DNA of 44,395 nucleotides from an uncultured Ignavibacteriales bacterium. GTDB lineage: Bacteria > Bacteroidota > Ignavibacteria > Ignavibacteriales > Melioribacteraceae. The first letter of the stretch is position 1, and each line of letters starts with the position of its first letter. The stretch lies in assembly GCA_947311785.1 (NCBI GenBank), contig CAMZLW010000089.1, positions 1-44,395 on the forward strand, written 5' to 3'. The translations under genes and the position numbers were made by a program. Below the pieces are notes generated by a model, which saw only the letters and a list, made by a program, of their open reading frames with translations, did no database searches and was not told the origin of the DNA. Positions 17,691 to 26,494 of this stretch are shown piece by piece.

Positions 17691-20177
17691 ATGGCAATAA
17701 AAAGAAAAACGAATACAAAAAAACCGATTACAAAAAGTGCTACTTCGCCTGAATCTAATGAGCGAAAAACAAAGTTGCTCGGAGTTTCTTTAGTTATTTT
17801 AGCATTGCTTTCGCTTTTAAGTATTCTTTCATACTCCAGATATGATGTGGCAAACCTCTATTTTGGATTTGCCGATTTATTTAAAATTTTTTCATCCGAC
17901 CCAGAATTTGTAAGTCGTGCATCCAATGTTCACAACTGGCTCGGAATCCTAGGTGCCTATCTATCCAACTTTTTTATTAATTCTACTATCGGGTATTTCT
18001 CAATTGTATTTCCTGTGTTGATGTTTATTTGGGGAATTGCAATAATTACGAAAGAGAATAATAAATTATCAATTCATTTATCTAATTTTCTTGTAGCCTT
18101 TGCCGTTATATTAGCAACTTTTTTTGGAATGCTTCGTGTTGAGCTAAATATACTTGCTGAGTTTAATGAACTATCTGGAAATGTTGGCGATTTTTTTGGT
18201 GGTGCAGTTGGTAGGTTGCTTGGTGGATTAGGCAGTATTATTGTACTTCTTTCAGTTTTAGTTATTTCAACCATAGTTGCCTTTGATATTAAATTAGAGA
18301 AAATATGGAATTTTATTAAGGGAAATATTCAAGGTGCACTTGAAAATGATAATAGCGAAACACGAATAACAATAAAAAAAGATGGTGCTGAAAATAATAT
18401 AGAAAAAATCACTAAACTTTCTAAAGAAGAAAAAAAATCAAAATCATCTCTGTTAAAGCGTAAGAAAAAATTGGTTGAGGCAGAACTACCAATAGATGTA
18501 GTGGAAGCAGAAGAAGAGACCAAAATAAGAATTGTTCATAAAGCTCAAAAAGAAGAACCAGAAAAAATTGACCCGGCAATTATACCACTTGAGCCACAAA
18601 TTAGTAAAGATACAATTCCAAATAAAGGTTCATCAATTCCTCCAATAGTTGCAAATGATGATAAAGATATGCCAGAGCCTTGGGAAGAAAAAATTAAATT
18701 TGTTCCTCCAAGTTTAGAGCTTTTAGATAAGCCAAACGAAGAAGAACTAAAGATTCCTGAAAGTGATTTAAAACATCAAGCAGAATTGTTAAAAGAGAAG
18801 TTGCTTCTTTTTGATATTAAGATTGAGGATATTTCGGTAACTCCTGGTCCAGTTGTAACACAGTACGAAATGGTTCCTGCACCTGGTGTTAAAATAAGTA
18901 GAATTGTAAGTCTCGAACACGATATAGCTCTTGCCCTTGCTGCACGTGGTATTCGTATAATTGCTCCAATACCTGGCAAGAGTGCAATTGGTATCGAAAT
19001 TCCAAACGAAAAATCTACAATTGTAAGAGCACGCACAGTTATTGCAGGGTTAAAAAATTCAAAAGCTGCACTTCCTATAGCACTTGGCAAAACAATTATT
19101 GGTGATATCTACATTGCTGATTTAGCATCAATGCCTCACCTTCTTGTTGCTGGTGCAACAGGTTCGGGTAAGAGTGTTGGAATTAATATGCTGATTGTTA
19201 GTCTATTATATGCTAAGCATCCATCGGACGTAAAGTTTGTTATTGTAGATCCTAAAAAAATAGAGCTATCTTTTTACGGGAAATTAAATAAACATTTTCT
19301 TGCAATTTCTCCAGATTTAGATGAAGAAATTATAACAATGCCATCAAATGCCTTACTGGCACTGAAGTCGGTTGAATTTGAAATGGAGAAACGTTACGAT
19401 AAGCTTGCAAAGGCTGGTGTTCGTAACCTTATTGATTATAACGCAAAAGTTGCAAATCCTAAAACACGTCCAACAGATACCGATAAAATAAAACACTATA
19501 AGTTACCGTACATAGTTGTTGTTATAGATGAACTTGCCGATTTAATGATGACATCGGGCAAAGAGGTTGAAGAACCAATTGCACGTATTGCACAACTTGC
19601 ACGTGCAGTAGGTATTCACTTAGTTGTTGCTACTCAACGACCATCTGTTAATGTAATTACTGGTGTTATTAAAGCTAACTTTCCTGCACGTATGGCTTAT
19701 CAAGTTGCAACTAAAATAGATTCACGAACCATACTTGATATGAACGGGGCAGAGCAACTACTTGGGCGTGGCGATATGTTGTTTCTTCCTGGTGGAATGC
19801 CAAAACCAGTTCGTATCCAAAATGCTTTTATCTCTACCGAAGAAGTTGAAAAAATTACAAATGCAATTTATGTCCAAACTGGATATACCAAACGCTACTT
19901 CTTGCCATCATTGATGGAGAAGAGAAATGACCCTGATGCAAATTTCCTATCTGACCTTGACCCAATGTTTGAAGAGGCTGGGCTTGTTGTTATTAGACAT
20001 CAGCAAGGTTCTGTTTCGTTACTGCAGCGTAAATTAAAATTAGGATATTCAAGAGCTGCAAGAGTAATGGACCAGCTTGAAGAGGCTGGTATTGTTGGAC
20101 CATCCGAGGGTAGCAAAGCTCGCGAAGTTATTTGTGAAAGCGAAGAACAACTACACACAATAATTAGGTCTATATAA
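17691..20177 (+). CDS. ftsK: DNA translocase FtsK/SpoIIIE
   Basis: An 828-residue septal DNA pump for chromosome segregation and dimer resolution. Four to five membrane helices lie in the first 200 residues, followed by a charged linker (about 210-350). The motor follows: GATGSGKSVGIN Walker A at about 486-497, IVVVIDELADLMM Walker B near 607, and GRGDMLFLPGG. The C-terminal winged-helix gamma domain (SVSLLQRKLKLGYSRAARVMD, then EEAGIVGPSEGSKAREV) reads polar DNA motifs. The stop overlaps the lolA start by one base (TAATG). Confidence 0.96.
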   Translation: MAIKRKTNTKKPITKSATSPESNERKTKLLGVSLVILALLSLLSILSYSRYDVANLYFGFADLFKIFSSDPEFVSRASNVHNWLGILGAYLSNFFINSTIGYFSIVFPVLMFIWGIAIITKENNKLSIHLSNFLVAFAVILATFFGMLRVELNILAEFNELSGNVGDFFGGAVGRLLGGLGSIIVLLSVLVISTIVAFDIKLEKIWNFIKGNIQGALENDNSETRITIKKDGAENNIEKITKLSKEEKKSKSSLLKRKKKLVEAELPIDVVEAEEETKIRIVHKAQKEEPEKIDPAIIPLEPQISKDTIPNKGSSIPPIVANDDKDMPEPWEEKIKFVPPSLELLDKPNEEELKIPESDLKHQAELLKEKLLLFDIKIEDISVTPGPVVTQYEMVPAPGVKISRIVSLEHDIALALAARGIRIIAPIPGKSAIGIEIPNEKSTIVRARTVIAGLKNSKAALPIALGKTIIGDIYIADLASMPHLLVAGATGSGKSVGINMLIVSLLYAKHPSDVKFVIVDPKKIELSFYGKLNKHFLAISPDLDEEIITMPSNALLALKSVEFEMEKRYDKLAKAGVRNLIDYNAKVANPKTRPTDTDKIKHYKLPYIVVVIDELADLMMTSGKEVEEPIARIAQLARAVGIHLVVATQRPSVNVITGVIKANFPARMAYQVATKIDSRTILDMNGAEQLLGRGDMLFLPGGMPKPVRIQNAFISTEEVEKITNAIYVQTGYTKRYFLPSLMEKRNDPDANFLSDLDPMFEEAGLVVIRHQQGSVSLLQRKLKLGYSRAARVMDQLEEAGIVGPSEGSKAREVICESEEQLHTIIRSI

Positions 20178-20785
20178 TGATTGTGCGTGTTTTAATATTT
20201 TTAATTATTCCATTTTTTTTACAAGCACAAAATGTAGATGAAGTGGTTGCAAAAATGCAAACCAAATTTACCACCATACAAAATTTGAAAGCAAATTTTA
20301 GTCAAACTATTTCTTCTTCACAAAATACTAGCTCAATAAATTTTGAAGGTGAATTCTATTATAAAAAGAAAAATAGCTTCTCAATAATTTTGCCAAAAAG
20401 AAGTATAATCTCTGATGGCAAATCTATTTGGAATTTTGACAAAACTAACAATAAAGTTGTAATATCAGAATTTGATATTAGTAATACAACTTTTTCGCTA
20501 AACGAAATTATCTATTCCTATCCAGAAAAATGCGATTTGTTTTTAATTAAAAATGAAAAGAATACATTTATTATTAAGGCAGTGCCAAACGATTTAGAAG
20601 AAAATTTTAAAGAAGCTTACTTAACAATGAACAATAATTATATTCTAAATAAAATTGAAATAATTGATTTTAATAATATTAAATATACTTTTAAATTATT
20701 TTCAATTGTTATTAATAAAATAATTGATGATTCTGTTTTCCAATTTATTCCACTAAATGAGGTAGAAGTAATTGACCTCAGATAA
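20177..20785 (+). CDS. lolA: LolA-like outer-membrane lipoprotein carrier
   Basis: A 202-residue periplasmic protein with a signal peptide (VRVLIFLIIPFFLQAQ, cleavage near residue 18). The mature part has the LolA pattern: MQTKFTTIQNLKANFSQTI, then GEFYYKKKNSFSI and SDGKSIWNFDKTNNKVVIS. LolA ferries lipoproteins from the inner to the outer membrane. The start overlaps the ftsK stop, and the end overlaps the next gene by 14 bases, so translation is probably coupled. The lipoprotein genes elsewhere in the window would be clients. Confidence 0.85.
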   Translation: MIVRVLIFLIIPFFLQAQNVDEVVAKMQTKFTTIQNLKANFSQTISSSQNTSSINFEGEFYYKKKNSFSIILPKRSIISDGKSIWNFDKTNNKVVISEFDISNTTFSLNEIIYSYPEKCDLFLIKNEKNTFIIKAVPNDLEENFKEAYLTMNNNYILNKIEIIDFNNIKYTFKLFSIVINKIIDDSVFQFIPLNEVEVIDLR

Positions 20786-21842
20786 AAAAAATGCAAGTAA
20801 AATTAAAAAGTATATTGGTTACACTTTACCAATAATACTTATGGTGCTTTTCCTTTATCTTGCTTTTAATAAAGTTGATTTTCAAAAAGTTATTCAAATT
20901 CTTTCCAAACTTTCTATTGGCTGGTTCATAGTTTTTGTTGTCGTTTTTTTCTTTTCCCACTTCTTACGTGCACTTCGTTGGAAAGTAATGCTCAATTCAA
21001 CAAAGCAAAGTTCTTCCTTGTTAAATCTATTTGGTGCAACAATGATTGGATATGGGTTAAATAGTATTATTCCCCGATTAGGTGAATTGTATCGTGGATT
21101 TTTTGCTGGTAAGTGGGAAAATATTTCACGTTCTGTTGTTTTAGGTACAATAGTTGTTGAAAGAGTTATTGATATTCTTGCACTCGGAATTTCTGTACTA
21201 ATAACAGTGTTAATCTACAATGGTGATTTATACTCAGAGCTGGCTTGGTTAAAGGCTACTGTTATCTTTGGCTTTGCTGGAATTTTTATAATAATTATTG
21301 TGTTATTTCTGTTAGTTAAATTCAAAGAGAAATTTTATTCTCTAATTTTAAATGTGGTTAGTAAGCTTTCTGAAAAAGCTGCTAAAAAAATTGCAAATAT
21401 TTTTGATATGCTAATTGATGGATTTTCTACAATTAAAGGAACATTAAACTATATCTGGGTTTTAGTGTACTCTGTTTTAATAATGCTTAGTTACGGATTA
21501 ACAGCAGAACTTGGTTTTTACGTTTTAAACCTCCAAAATGATAATGTTATAAATTATAGTATGGCGTGGACTGTAATGACAATTAGCGCGTTTGGGGTTG
21601 TAATTCCTACTCCAGGTGGTGCTGGTACTTATCATTTTATTGGAATTACAGTCTTGGTTTCACTTTTTGCTTTTTCTAACGAAGCTGCTTCTGCCTACGT
21701 ATTACTCACTCATACAATTTCCATTTTTATTTTTATAACTTCAATGTTTCTCTTTATGGGGTATATTAATAATAAACGAGAAAAAATGGGACTACAACGA
21801 GAAAACTTTTACAGTGTTATTAAAGGAGGTAAAACAGAATGA
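20772..21842 (+). CDS. Flippase-like integral membrane protein (LPG synthase TM / UPF0104 family)
   Basis: A 356-residue polytopic protein with about eight membrane helices. The conserved core includes FFSHFLRALRWKVML near residue 60, the MIGYGLNSIIPRLGELYRG motif near 92-110, VVERVIDILAL, and PTPGGAGTYHFIG near 280. These match the lysylphosphatidylglycerol-synthase membrane domain / AglD-like family, which lacks the transferase domain and is often proposed to flip lipids or prenyl sugars. The substrate is unknown. TTG at 20772 is the likely start, with GAGG ten bases upstream; the next gene overlaps as ATGA. Confidence 0.82.
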   Translation: MTSDKKNASKIKKYIGYTLPIILMVLFLYLAFNKVDFQKVIQILSKLSIGWFIVFVVVFFFSHFLRALRWKVMLNSTKQSSSLLNLFGATMIGYGLNSIIPRLGELYRGFFAGKWENISRSVVLGTIVVERVIDILALGISVLITVLIYNGDLYSELAWLKATVIFGFAGIFIIIIVLFLLVKFKEKFYSLILNVVSKLSEKAAKKIANIFDMLIDGFSTIKGTLNYIWVLVYSVLIMLSYGLTAELGFYVLNLQNDNVINYSMAWTVMTISAFGVVIPTPGGAGTYHFIGITVLVSLFAFSNEAASAYVLLTHTISIFIFITSMFLFMGYINNKREKMGLQRENFYSVIKGGKTE

Positions 21843-22456
21843 AAAAAATAATATTTCTTTTATTGCTATCACTGCTACTCTCTAAAAATATTTTTGCACA
21901 GATTGATGTGGTTACTGGAATGGGAATTAGTTTTGTTTATAATCCGTCGTTAAATGATTATTTAGACTTACGAAGTCCCGCAGAAGAGGTTAAACCATTT
22001 TCAACTACCGCTGAATTCTATGGTGAGGTTGATTATTCAATTTCTGAAAAATATCAAATAGGCATCGAGTATGTTTACACTCTTTTCGATTTTAACTCTG
22101 CGTATGCAGGTAATTATACTTTTAGTTATACACACCAAAAACCTTCGCTGTTAGCATATTATGTTATTAGTGGCAAAGGATATAAGTTTAAGTTCGGTGG
22201 TGGTGCAGGAATTAGAATTATTAATTTAACAGAGAATTTTAGTGTTGATGAAAATTTTTCTGCAGTTGGATTTGGATTATTGTTAAGAGCACAAGGGCAT
22301 ACAGCACTAAGTGATAATTTTTACGCAAATATCGGTGGCACCATGCGAACAGATTTTCCAGGCACTCCGAGTAATAGTAATCACAATTTTTATGATGATA
22401 CAAATCTCAATTCCTTTTCAGTTAGTGTCAATTTAGGAATTTCATATTTCTTTTAA
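21839..22456 (+). CDS. Outer-membrane beta-barrel protein, unknown function
   Basis: A 205-residue exported protein. The signal peptide is KKIIFLLLLSLLLSKNIFAQ, with probable cleavage after residue 20-21. The rest shows alternating amphipathic strands with many Tyr, Phe and Gly, for example YQIGIEYVYTLFDF, YKFKFGGGAGIRI and FSVSVNLGISYFF, and ends in a Phe as outer-membrane barrels do. It resembles small OmpA/OmpW-like barrels without an identifiable family. TAAAGGAGG just upstream is a strong ribosome-binding site, and the start overlaps the preceding stop. Confidence 0.75.
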   Translation: MKKIIFLLLLSLLLSKNIFAQIDVVTGMGISFVYNPSLNDYLDLRSPAEEVKPFSTTAEFYGEVDYSISEKYQIGIEYVYTLFDFNSAYAGNYTFSYTHQKPSLLAYYVISGKGYKFKFGGGAGIRIINLTENFSVDENFSAVGFGLLLRAQGHTALSDNFYANIGGTMRTDFPGTPSNSNHNFYDDTNLNSFSVSVNLGISYFF

Positions 22457-22480
22457 TATTAATTATAGGATAAAAAATAG

Positions 22481-23329
22481 ATGACATTTTTAGAAGCAAT
22501 ATTTTTAGGTATTATACAAGGGTTAACAGAATTTTTGCCAATTAGTAGTACTGGGCATTTAACCATTGCTGGTAAGTTAATGGGAGTTATTTCAACAGAA
22601 AGCCCAGAACATTGGACGTCATTTATGGCAGTAATTCAGTTAGGAACTTTGCTTGCAATAATAGTATATTTTTGGAAAGACCTTTGGGGAATTTTTATCG
22701 ATTTTATGAAAGATAATATGATTAAACCCAAAAAAATCAGCACACAAAGTAGCAATTCAAAAATGGGATGGCTAATAATTTTGGGCTCAATTCCTGTTGC
22801 TATTATTGGACTTGGTTTCAAAGATATTATTGAAGGTGCTTTTACTAAAAATTTATATGTAATTGCTACAAGTCTTATTGTGCTTGGCGTTATACTTGCA
22901 CTTGCAGAAAAATTAGGAAAGTTCAAACGCGATATAAAAGATATTACTTGGAAGGATACACTAATTATTGGCTTCGCACAATCTTTAGCTCTTATTCCTG
23001 GCTCATCACGTTCTGGAACTACAATAACTGCTGGAATTTTTCTTGGATTAAAAAGGGAAACTGCTGCCAGATTTTCTTTTCTATTAAGCGTACCAGCAAT
23101 TTTAGGTAGTGGACTTTTAGAATTTTACAGCTCACTCGAATACATTCAGTTTGATGGAATGATAAATTTAATTTTGGCTACTGTTGTTTCTGCAATTAGT
23201 GGTTATATTACAATTTCATTTTTACTATCGTTTTTAAAGAAAAATTCAACAATGGTATTTGTCTTTTACCGAATTGCAATAGGCTTAATTATTTTTGCTC
23301 TTATTGAAGGTAGCATAATTACACCATAA
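22481..23329 (+). CDS. uppP: Undecaprenyl-diphosphatase UppP (BacA)
   Basis: A 282-residue inner-membrane phosphatase that recycles undecaprenyl pyrophosphate for cell-wall synthesis. The two family signatures are present: [15 protein letters not shown] (about 14-28) and [15 protein letters not shown] (about 171-185). Seven to eight membrane helices can be seen. The run flippase-like protein, beta-barrel, uppP suggests an envelope-biogenesis cluster. The gap to the previous gene is 24 bases. Confidence 0.96.
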   Translation: MTFLEAIFLGIIQGLTEFLPISSTGHLTIAGKLMGVISTESPEHWTSFMAVIQLGTLLAIIVYFWKDLWGIFIDFMKDNMIKPKKISTQSSNSKMGWLIILGSIPVAIIGLGFKDIIEGAFTKNLYVIATSLIVLGVILALAEKLGKFKRDIKDITWKDTLIIGFAQSLALIPGSSRSGTTITAGIFLGLKRETAARFSFLLSVPAILGSGLLEFYSSLEYIQFDGMINLILATVVSAISGYITISFLLSFLKKNSTMVFVFYRIAIGLIIFALIEGSIITP

Positions 23330-23357
23330 AATTTATTTAATTACAAAAAGGAAAATT

Positions 23358-23996
23358 ATGAAAGGATTAATAATTTTAGTGTTATCTCTATTTTTACTAA
23401 ATTGTAGCAGTGGAGAAAAGACTGGAAAACAGCAAGCAGTAAAGAAACAAGAAAAAACAATAATAAAAAAACAGGATCCAAAAGTGAAAGAATTAATGAA
23501 CGTTTCGGAAAACGAAATATTAGTAGCAACAATAAACACAAATGTTGGTTCATTTGAAGTTAAATTATTTGCAAACGAAGTTCCTAAAACAGTAGAAAAT
23601 TTTGTAGGCTTAATAACAGACGGAAAATATAATGGTGTTATTTTTCATAGAGTTATTGCAGGTTTTATGCTTCAAGGTGGCGATCCTACTGGTACAGGAC
23701 GTGGTGGCGAAAGTTACTGGGGTGGAAAATTTGAAGATGAATTTAACGATTCGTTGAAACACTCAAAACCAGGTATGCTATCTATGGCTAATGCTGGTCC
23801 TAACACTAATGGAAGTCAATTTTTTGTAACATTAGTTCCTACTCCTTGGCTTGACGGAAAGCACGCAATATTTGGTGAAGTTATTTCTGGAATGGATGTG
23901 GTTGAGGCAATTGGCAAAACAAAAACTGGAATGATGGATAAACCAGTTGAAGATATAGTAATGGAGAAAGTTACTGTAGAAAAAAGAGCAAAATAG
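23358..23996 (+). CDS. Lipoprotein cyclophilin-type peptidyl-prolyl isomerase
   Basis: A 212-residue protein with a lipoprotein signal ([13 protein letters not shown], Cys near residue 16), then a Lys/Gln-rich spacer and a cyclophilin domain from about residue 55. Core motifs are [40 protein letters not shown] and [12 protein letters not shown], which include the usual catalytic Arg and the Gln/Phe pocket. It probably assists folding in the periplasm or at the outer membrane. A hairpin follows the stop. Confidence 0.93.
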   Translation: MKGLIILVLSLFLLNCSSGEKTGKQQAVKKQEKTIIKKQDPKVKELMNVSENEILVATINTNVGSFEVKLFANEVPKTVENFVGLITDGKYNGVIFHRVIAGFMLQGGDPTGTGRGGESYWGGKFEDEFNDSLKHSKPGMLSMANAGPNTNGSQFFVTLVPTPWLDGKHAIFGEVISGMDVVEAIGKTKTGMMDKPVEDIVMEKVTVEKRAK

Positions 23997-24008
23997 TATA
24001 TTTGAATA

Positions 24009-24056
24009 TCTCTCTTCTGTATCTTTTACAGGAGAGAATATTTATTGATTTTTTTA
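24009..24056 (+). terminator. Probable terminator after the isomerase gene
   Basis: TCTCTC-TT-CTGTA (24009-24021) pairs with TACAG-GAGAGA (24027-24037) with a two-base bulge. A T-rich stretch ends in TTTTTTT near 24049-24055. The separation from the T-run weakens the call. holA starts 18 bases later. Confidence 0.5.
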
Positions 24057-24073
24057 AATAATAAAAATGAATT

Positions 24074-25072
24074 TTGAAAAAAGAATCTAAAGTAGAGTCA
24101 ATATATAGCCTTCCAAATTATTTGAAGGAGGATACACTTCTTCCAATATATTTTTTGTATGGCGAAGATACTTTTACAATTAATAATGCAGCAAAGGCAA
24201 TTGAAAAAGTAGTTGCTCCACTAGTTGCATCCGATTTTGATAGGGAATCCATAACTCTTACAAAGGATAGTACAGTTTCTCAAATAGTCGATTTAGCATA
24301 TTCATTTCCTTTTAGCGGTGGGAAAAAGCTGATTATTGCAAAAGGTTTTAATGAATTAAAGGAGATGAAGACTTTTGCGAGCTATGTAAAAGATCCTGCC
24401 GAATTTACCGTTTTAGTAATACTACAATCGTCAAAAAAAGCTCCATTAAATCAAGAACCCTATAAATCTTTATATGCAAATAAATTTTTATTTGAAGCTA
24501 GAGAGTTATCAGGCGGTGAGCTATCCGATTGGATGTTTAAAAAAGCTAGAATTGAAAAATTAAATTTAACAAAAGCAGCTGGCGATTTACTAATTGAAAT
24601 GGTTGGGGAGAACAAAGGTATTCTGGAAATGCAGCTAAATAAAATTGCTGCTTATTCAAAACCAGATGAAGAAATTACCCCAGAAATAATTCAAAATTTA
24701 GCCGAAATTACTAAAGAATATTCAATATTTGATTTACAAAATGCGTTAGAAAAAGGGGACAAAAGTAAAGCAATTAGCTATGCGTATAATCTTTTAAGCT
24801 CACAAAACGATATGACTTTTATTATTGCTATGCTTACAAGATTTATAACAACCCACGCACGTGTATTGGAACTTAGGAAATTACCAGATAGTGAAGGGAA
24901 AAAAGAGTTCCGAAATAGATATTATTTTTTAAAAAAAACAACATATATGTCAAACGAAAAAAGATTGGAGAATGCTGCTAAAGCACTTCTGGAAGCTGAC
25001 ATTAGGTTAAAAACTTCAGGAATAGATGCTAAAAGCAACGTAGCTATTTTGATAGCTGAAATGTTAAGATAG
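24074..25072 (+). CDS. holA: DNA polymerase III delta subunit
   Basis: A 332-residue clamp-loader subunit that opens the sliding clamp. LLPIYFLYGEDTFTINNAAKAIEK starts the AAA-like domain. FPFSGGKKLIIAKGF, FVARELSGG-like FEARELSGGELSDWM, and DLLIEMVGENKGILEMQLNKIAAYS follow, and the C-terminal collar contains SIFDLQNALEKGDKSKAI. The start is TTG at 24074; the nearby ATG at 24067 is out of frame. Sequence divergence of delta subunits is high, but the block order is typical. Confidence 0.9.
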   Translation: MKKESKVESIYSLPNYLKEDTLLPIYFLYGEDTFTINNAAKAIEKVVAPLVASDFDRESITLTKDSTVSQIVDLAYSFPFSGGKKLIIAKGFNELKEMKTFASYVKDPAEFTVLVILQSSKKAPLNQEPYKSLYANKFLFEARELSGGELSDWMFKKARIEKLNLTKAAGDLLIEMVGENKGILEMQLNKIAAYSKPDEEITPEIIQNLAEITKEYSIFDLQNALEKGDKSKAISYAYNLLSSQNDMTFIIAMLTRFITTHARVLELRKLPDSEGKKEFRNRYYFLKKTTYMSNEKRLENAAKALLEADIRLKTSGIDAKSNVAILIAEMLR

Positions 25073-25127
25073 AAAATAATTTGTATTTTATAATAATTAA
25101 AAATAAATTTTAAAAAATGGTGTAAAT

Positions 25128-25145
25128 GTTTCCCCCTTTGGAAAC
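25128..25145. terminator. Hairpin with following T-rich run between holA and the sigma factor gene
   Basis: GTTTCC (25128-25133) and GGAAAC (25140-25145) pair around CCCTTT and are followed by TTTTATTTTAAT. This suits a weak terminator for holA. It ends 23 bases before the sigma gene start, so it could also affect that gene's leader. Confidence 0.45.
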
Positions 25146-25168
25146 TTTTATTTTAATAGTTGGTATAA

Positions 25169-25756
25169 ATGGCGTTGGATAAAAAATTACTTTTATTAAC
25201 AGATGAAGAACTGATTAAAGAATTTCAAGATAGTAATACTATTGAAGCTTACGAAATTCTTGTGAAGCGTTTTAAAGATCCGTTAATGAACTTTGTTTAC
25301 AGATTTCTTGGCGACAGAGATGTAACAACTGATATTGTTCAAGATACGATGATTAAGTTTTATTTAAAAAAAGACTCGTATCAGTCAATTGCAAAATTTT
25401 CAACTTGGATTTATACTATTGCTGGCAACTTAGCAAAAAATGAATTGAAGCGTAGAAACAGAAGACAAATACTTTCAATTTCTAATGATGACCCTGATGA
25501 TTTTACTTTGCAAATTGAAGATAAAAAATTTGTTGCTCCCGATAGAGCTGCCGATAATAGTATAAAAGGTGAAATGGTTCAAAAAGCTTTGTTACGTGTA
25601 AAGCCAATATACAGAGAGTTGGTAATCTTAAGAGATATTGAAGGATTTACTTACGATGAAATTTCTGGAATGACAGATTTATCAATTGGAACGGTGAAGT
25701 CCCGAATTAACCGTGGAAGAGCACATTTGCAAAAATTATTAAAAAATATTTATTGA
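25169..25756 (+). CDS. ECF-type RNA polymerase sigma factor
   Basis: A 195-residue sigma-70 family protein with regions 2 and 4 only. Region 2 runs from about residue 24 (YEILVKRFKDPLMNFVYRFLGD, DIVQDTMIKFY, FSTWIYTIAGNLAKNELKRR). Region 4 runs from about 130 (VKPIYRELVILRDIEGFTYDEIS, then LSIGTVKSRINRGRAHLQKLL). Such factors direct polymerase to stress or envelope promoters and are usually held by a membrane anti-sigma factor. The next gene, 12 bases on, encodes a single-pass protein in the right position. Confidence 0.93.
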   Translation: MALDKKLLLLTDEELIKEFQDSNTIEAYEILVKRFKDPLMNFVYRFLGDRDVTTDIVQDTMIKFYLKKDSYQSIAKFSTWIYTIAGNLAKNELKRRNRRQILSISNDDPDDFTLQIEDKKFVAPDRAADNSIKGEMVQKALLRVKPIYRELVILRDIEGFTYDEISGMTDLSIGTVKSRINRGRAHLQKLLKNIY

Positions 25757-25768
25757 GTAAAAAAAGAA

Positions 25769-26407
25769 ATGAATGAAGAAAAATTTACAGAAGATAATGA
25801 GTTTAGTGAACTCAAAAAATTATTAAAAGAAATTCCAAAGGTTAAAGCACCAGATAATTTTGAATTTAACTTAATGACAAAAATTCAAAATCAGAATTTT
25901 GAGGTTAAATCTGAAAAGAAAAAATCCATTTTTTCTTGGGCATTAACTCCTGCAATCGGATTTGCAGCAACTCTCTTTTTAGTAGTTTTTCTTTTTACTG
26001 GAAATGATGAAATAGGGGATAACCCTTGGAATACCACTCCACGACTAATTGAAAATAATGTTGCAGAAGTAAATTCAAGCAAAGTAAAGATTTCCACCTT
26101 TAGAAATCCCACAGAGCTAAAGAAAAGCGAACAAGCTAAAAGCATAAGTCAAAATAAAAATCTTGCAACAAACAATAAACCACAAAATTTCCCGTTTGAC
26201 AAAAGAACATCAGTTAATTTGGATGAAGGTATGCAACCTAGTGTTAATAGTAATTCAAGTATTGGTACTGCACAATTAGCTGGGGCTTCTACAAATAACA
26301 CCTCACCATTTGATGGGTTTTTTCTGCGTGAAGTTGAAAAATACCAACGGGAAGATAGTTTGGAAAACTTAAAGGATTCGTTAAGGCAGAATGAAATTCC
26401 AGAGTAG
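25769..26407 (+). CDS. Single-pass membrane protein, candidate anti-sigma factor
   Basis: A 212-residue protein with an acidic cytoplasmic N-terminus of about 50 residues (EFSELKKLLKEIPKVKAPDNFEFNL), one membrane helix (about residues 54-75, WALTPAIGFAATLFLVVFLF) and a long Asn/Ser/Thr/Lys-rich extracytoplasmic tail. It lacks a recognisable zinc-finger anti-sigma motif (HxxxCxxC). Its role as a sigma regulator is inferred only from position and topology. KVKAPDNFEFNLMTKI resembles the segment that often precedes the helix in sigma-linked proteins of this group. Confidence 0.6.
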   Translation: MNEEKFTEDNEFSELKKLLKEIPKVKAPDNFEFNLMTKIQNQNFEVKSEKKKSIFSWALTPAIGFAATLFLVVFLFTGNDEIGDNPWNTTPRLIENNVAEVNSSKVKISTFRNPTELKKSEQAKSISQNKNLATNNKPQNFPFDKRTSVNLDEGMQPSVNSNSSIGTAQLAGASTNNTSPFDGFFLREVEKYQREDSLENLKDSLRQNEIPE

Positions 26408-26494
26408 AAAATTGGAAAATGATTTTTATAGTAAATTCAGTTATGGCTTTTAAAAAATATTGGTAGCATTATTTATAAAAAGGCTTTTATCCAT

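Noticed and set aside
25128-25165. GGAAAC-N16/17-GGTATAA as an autoregulatory ECF promoter for the sigma gene
   Set aside because: The -10-like element would abut the start codon, giving almost no leader. The hairpin and T-run explain GGAAAC better.
26408-26494. Terminator between the sigma partner gene and cydC
   Set aside because: The two GGCTTTT motifs are direct, not inverted, so no stem forms.
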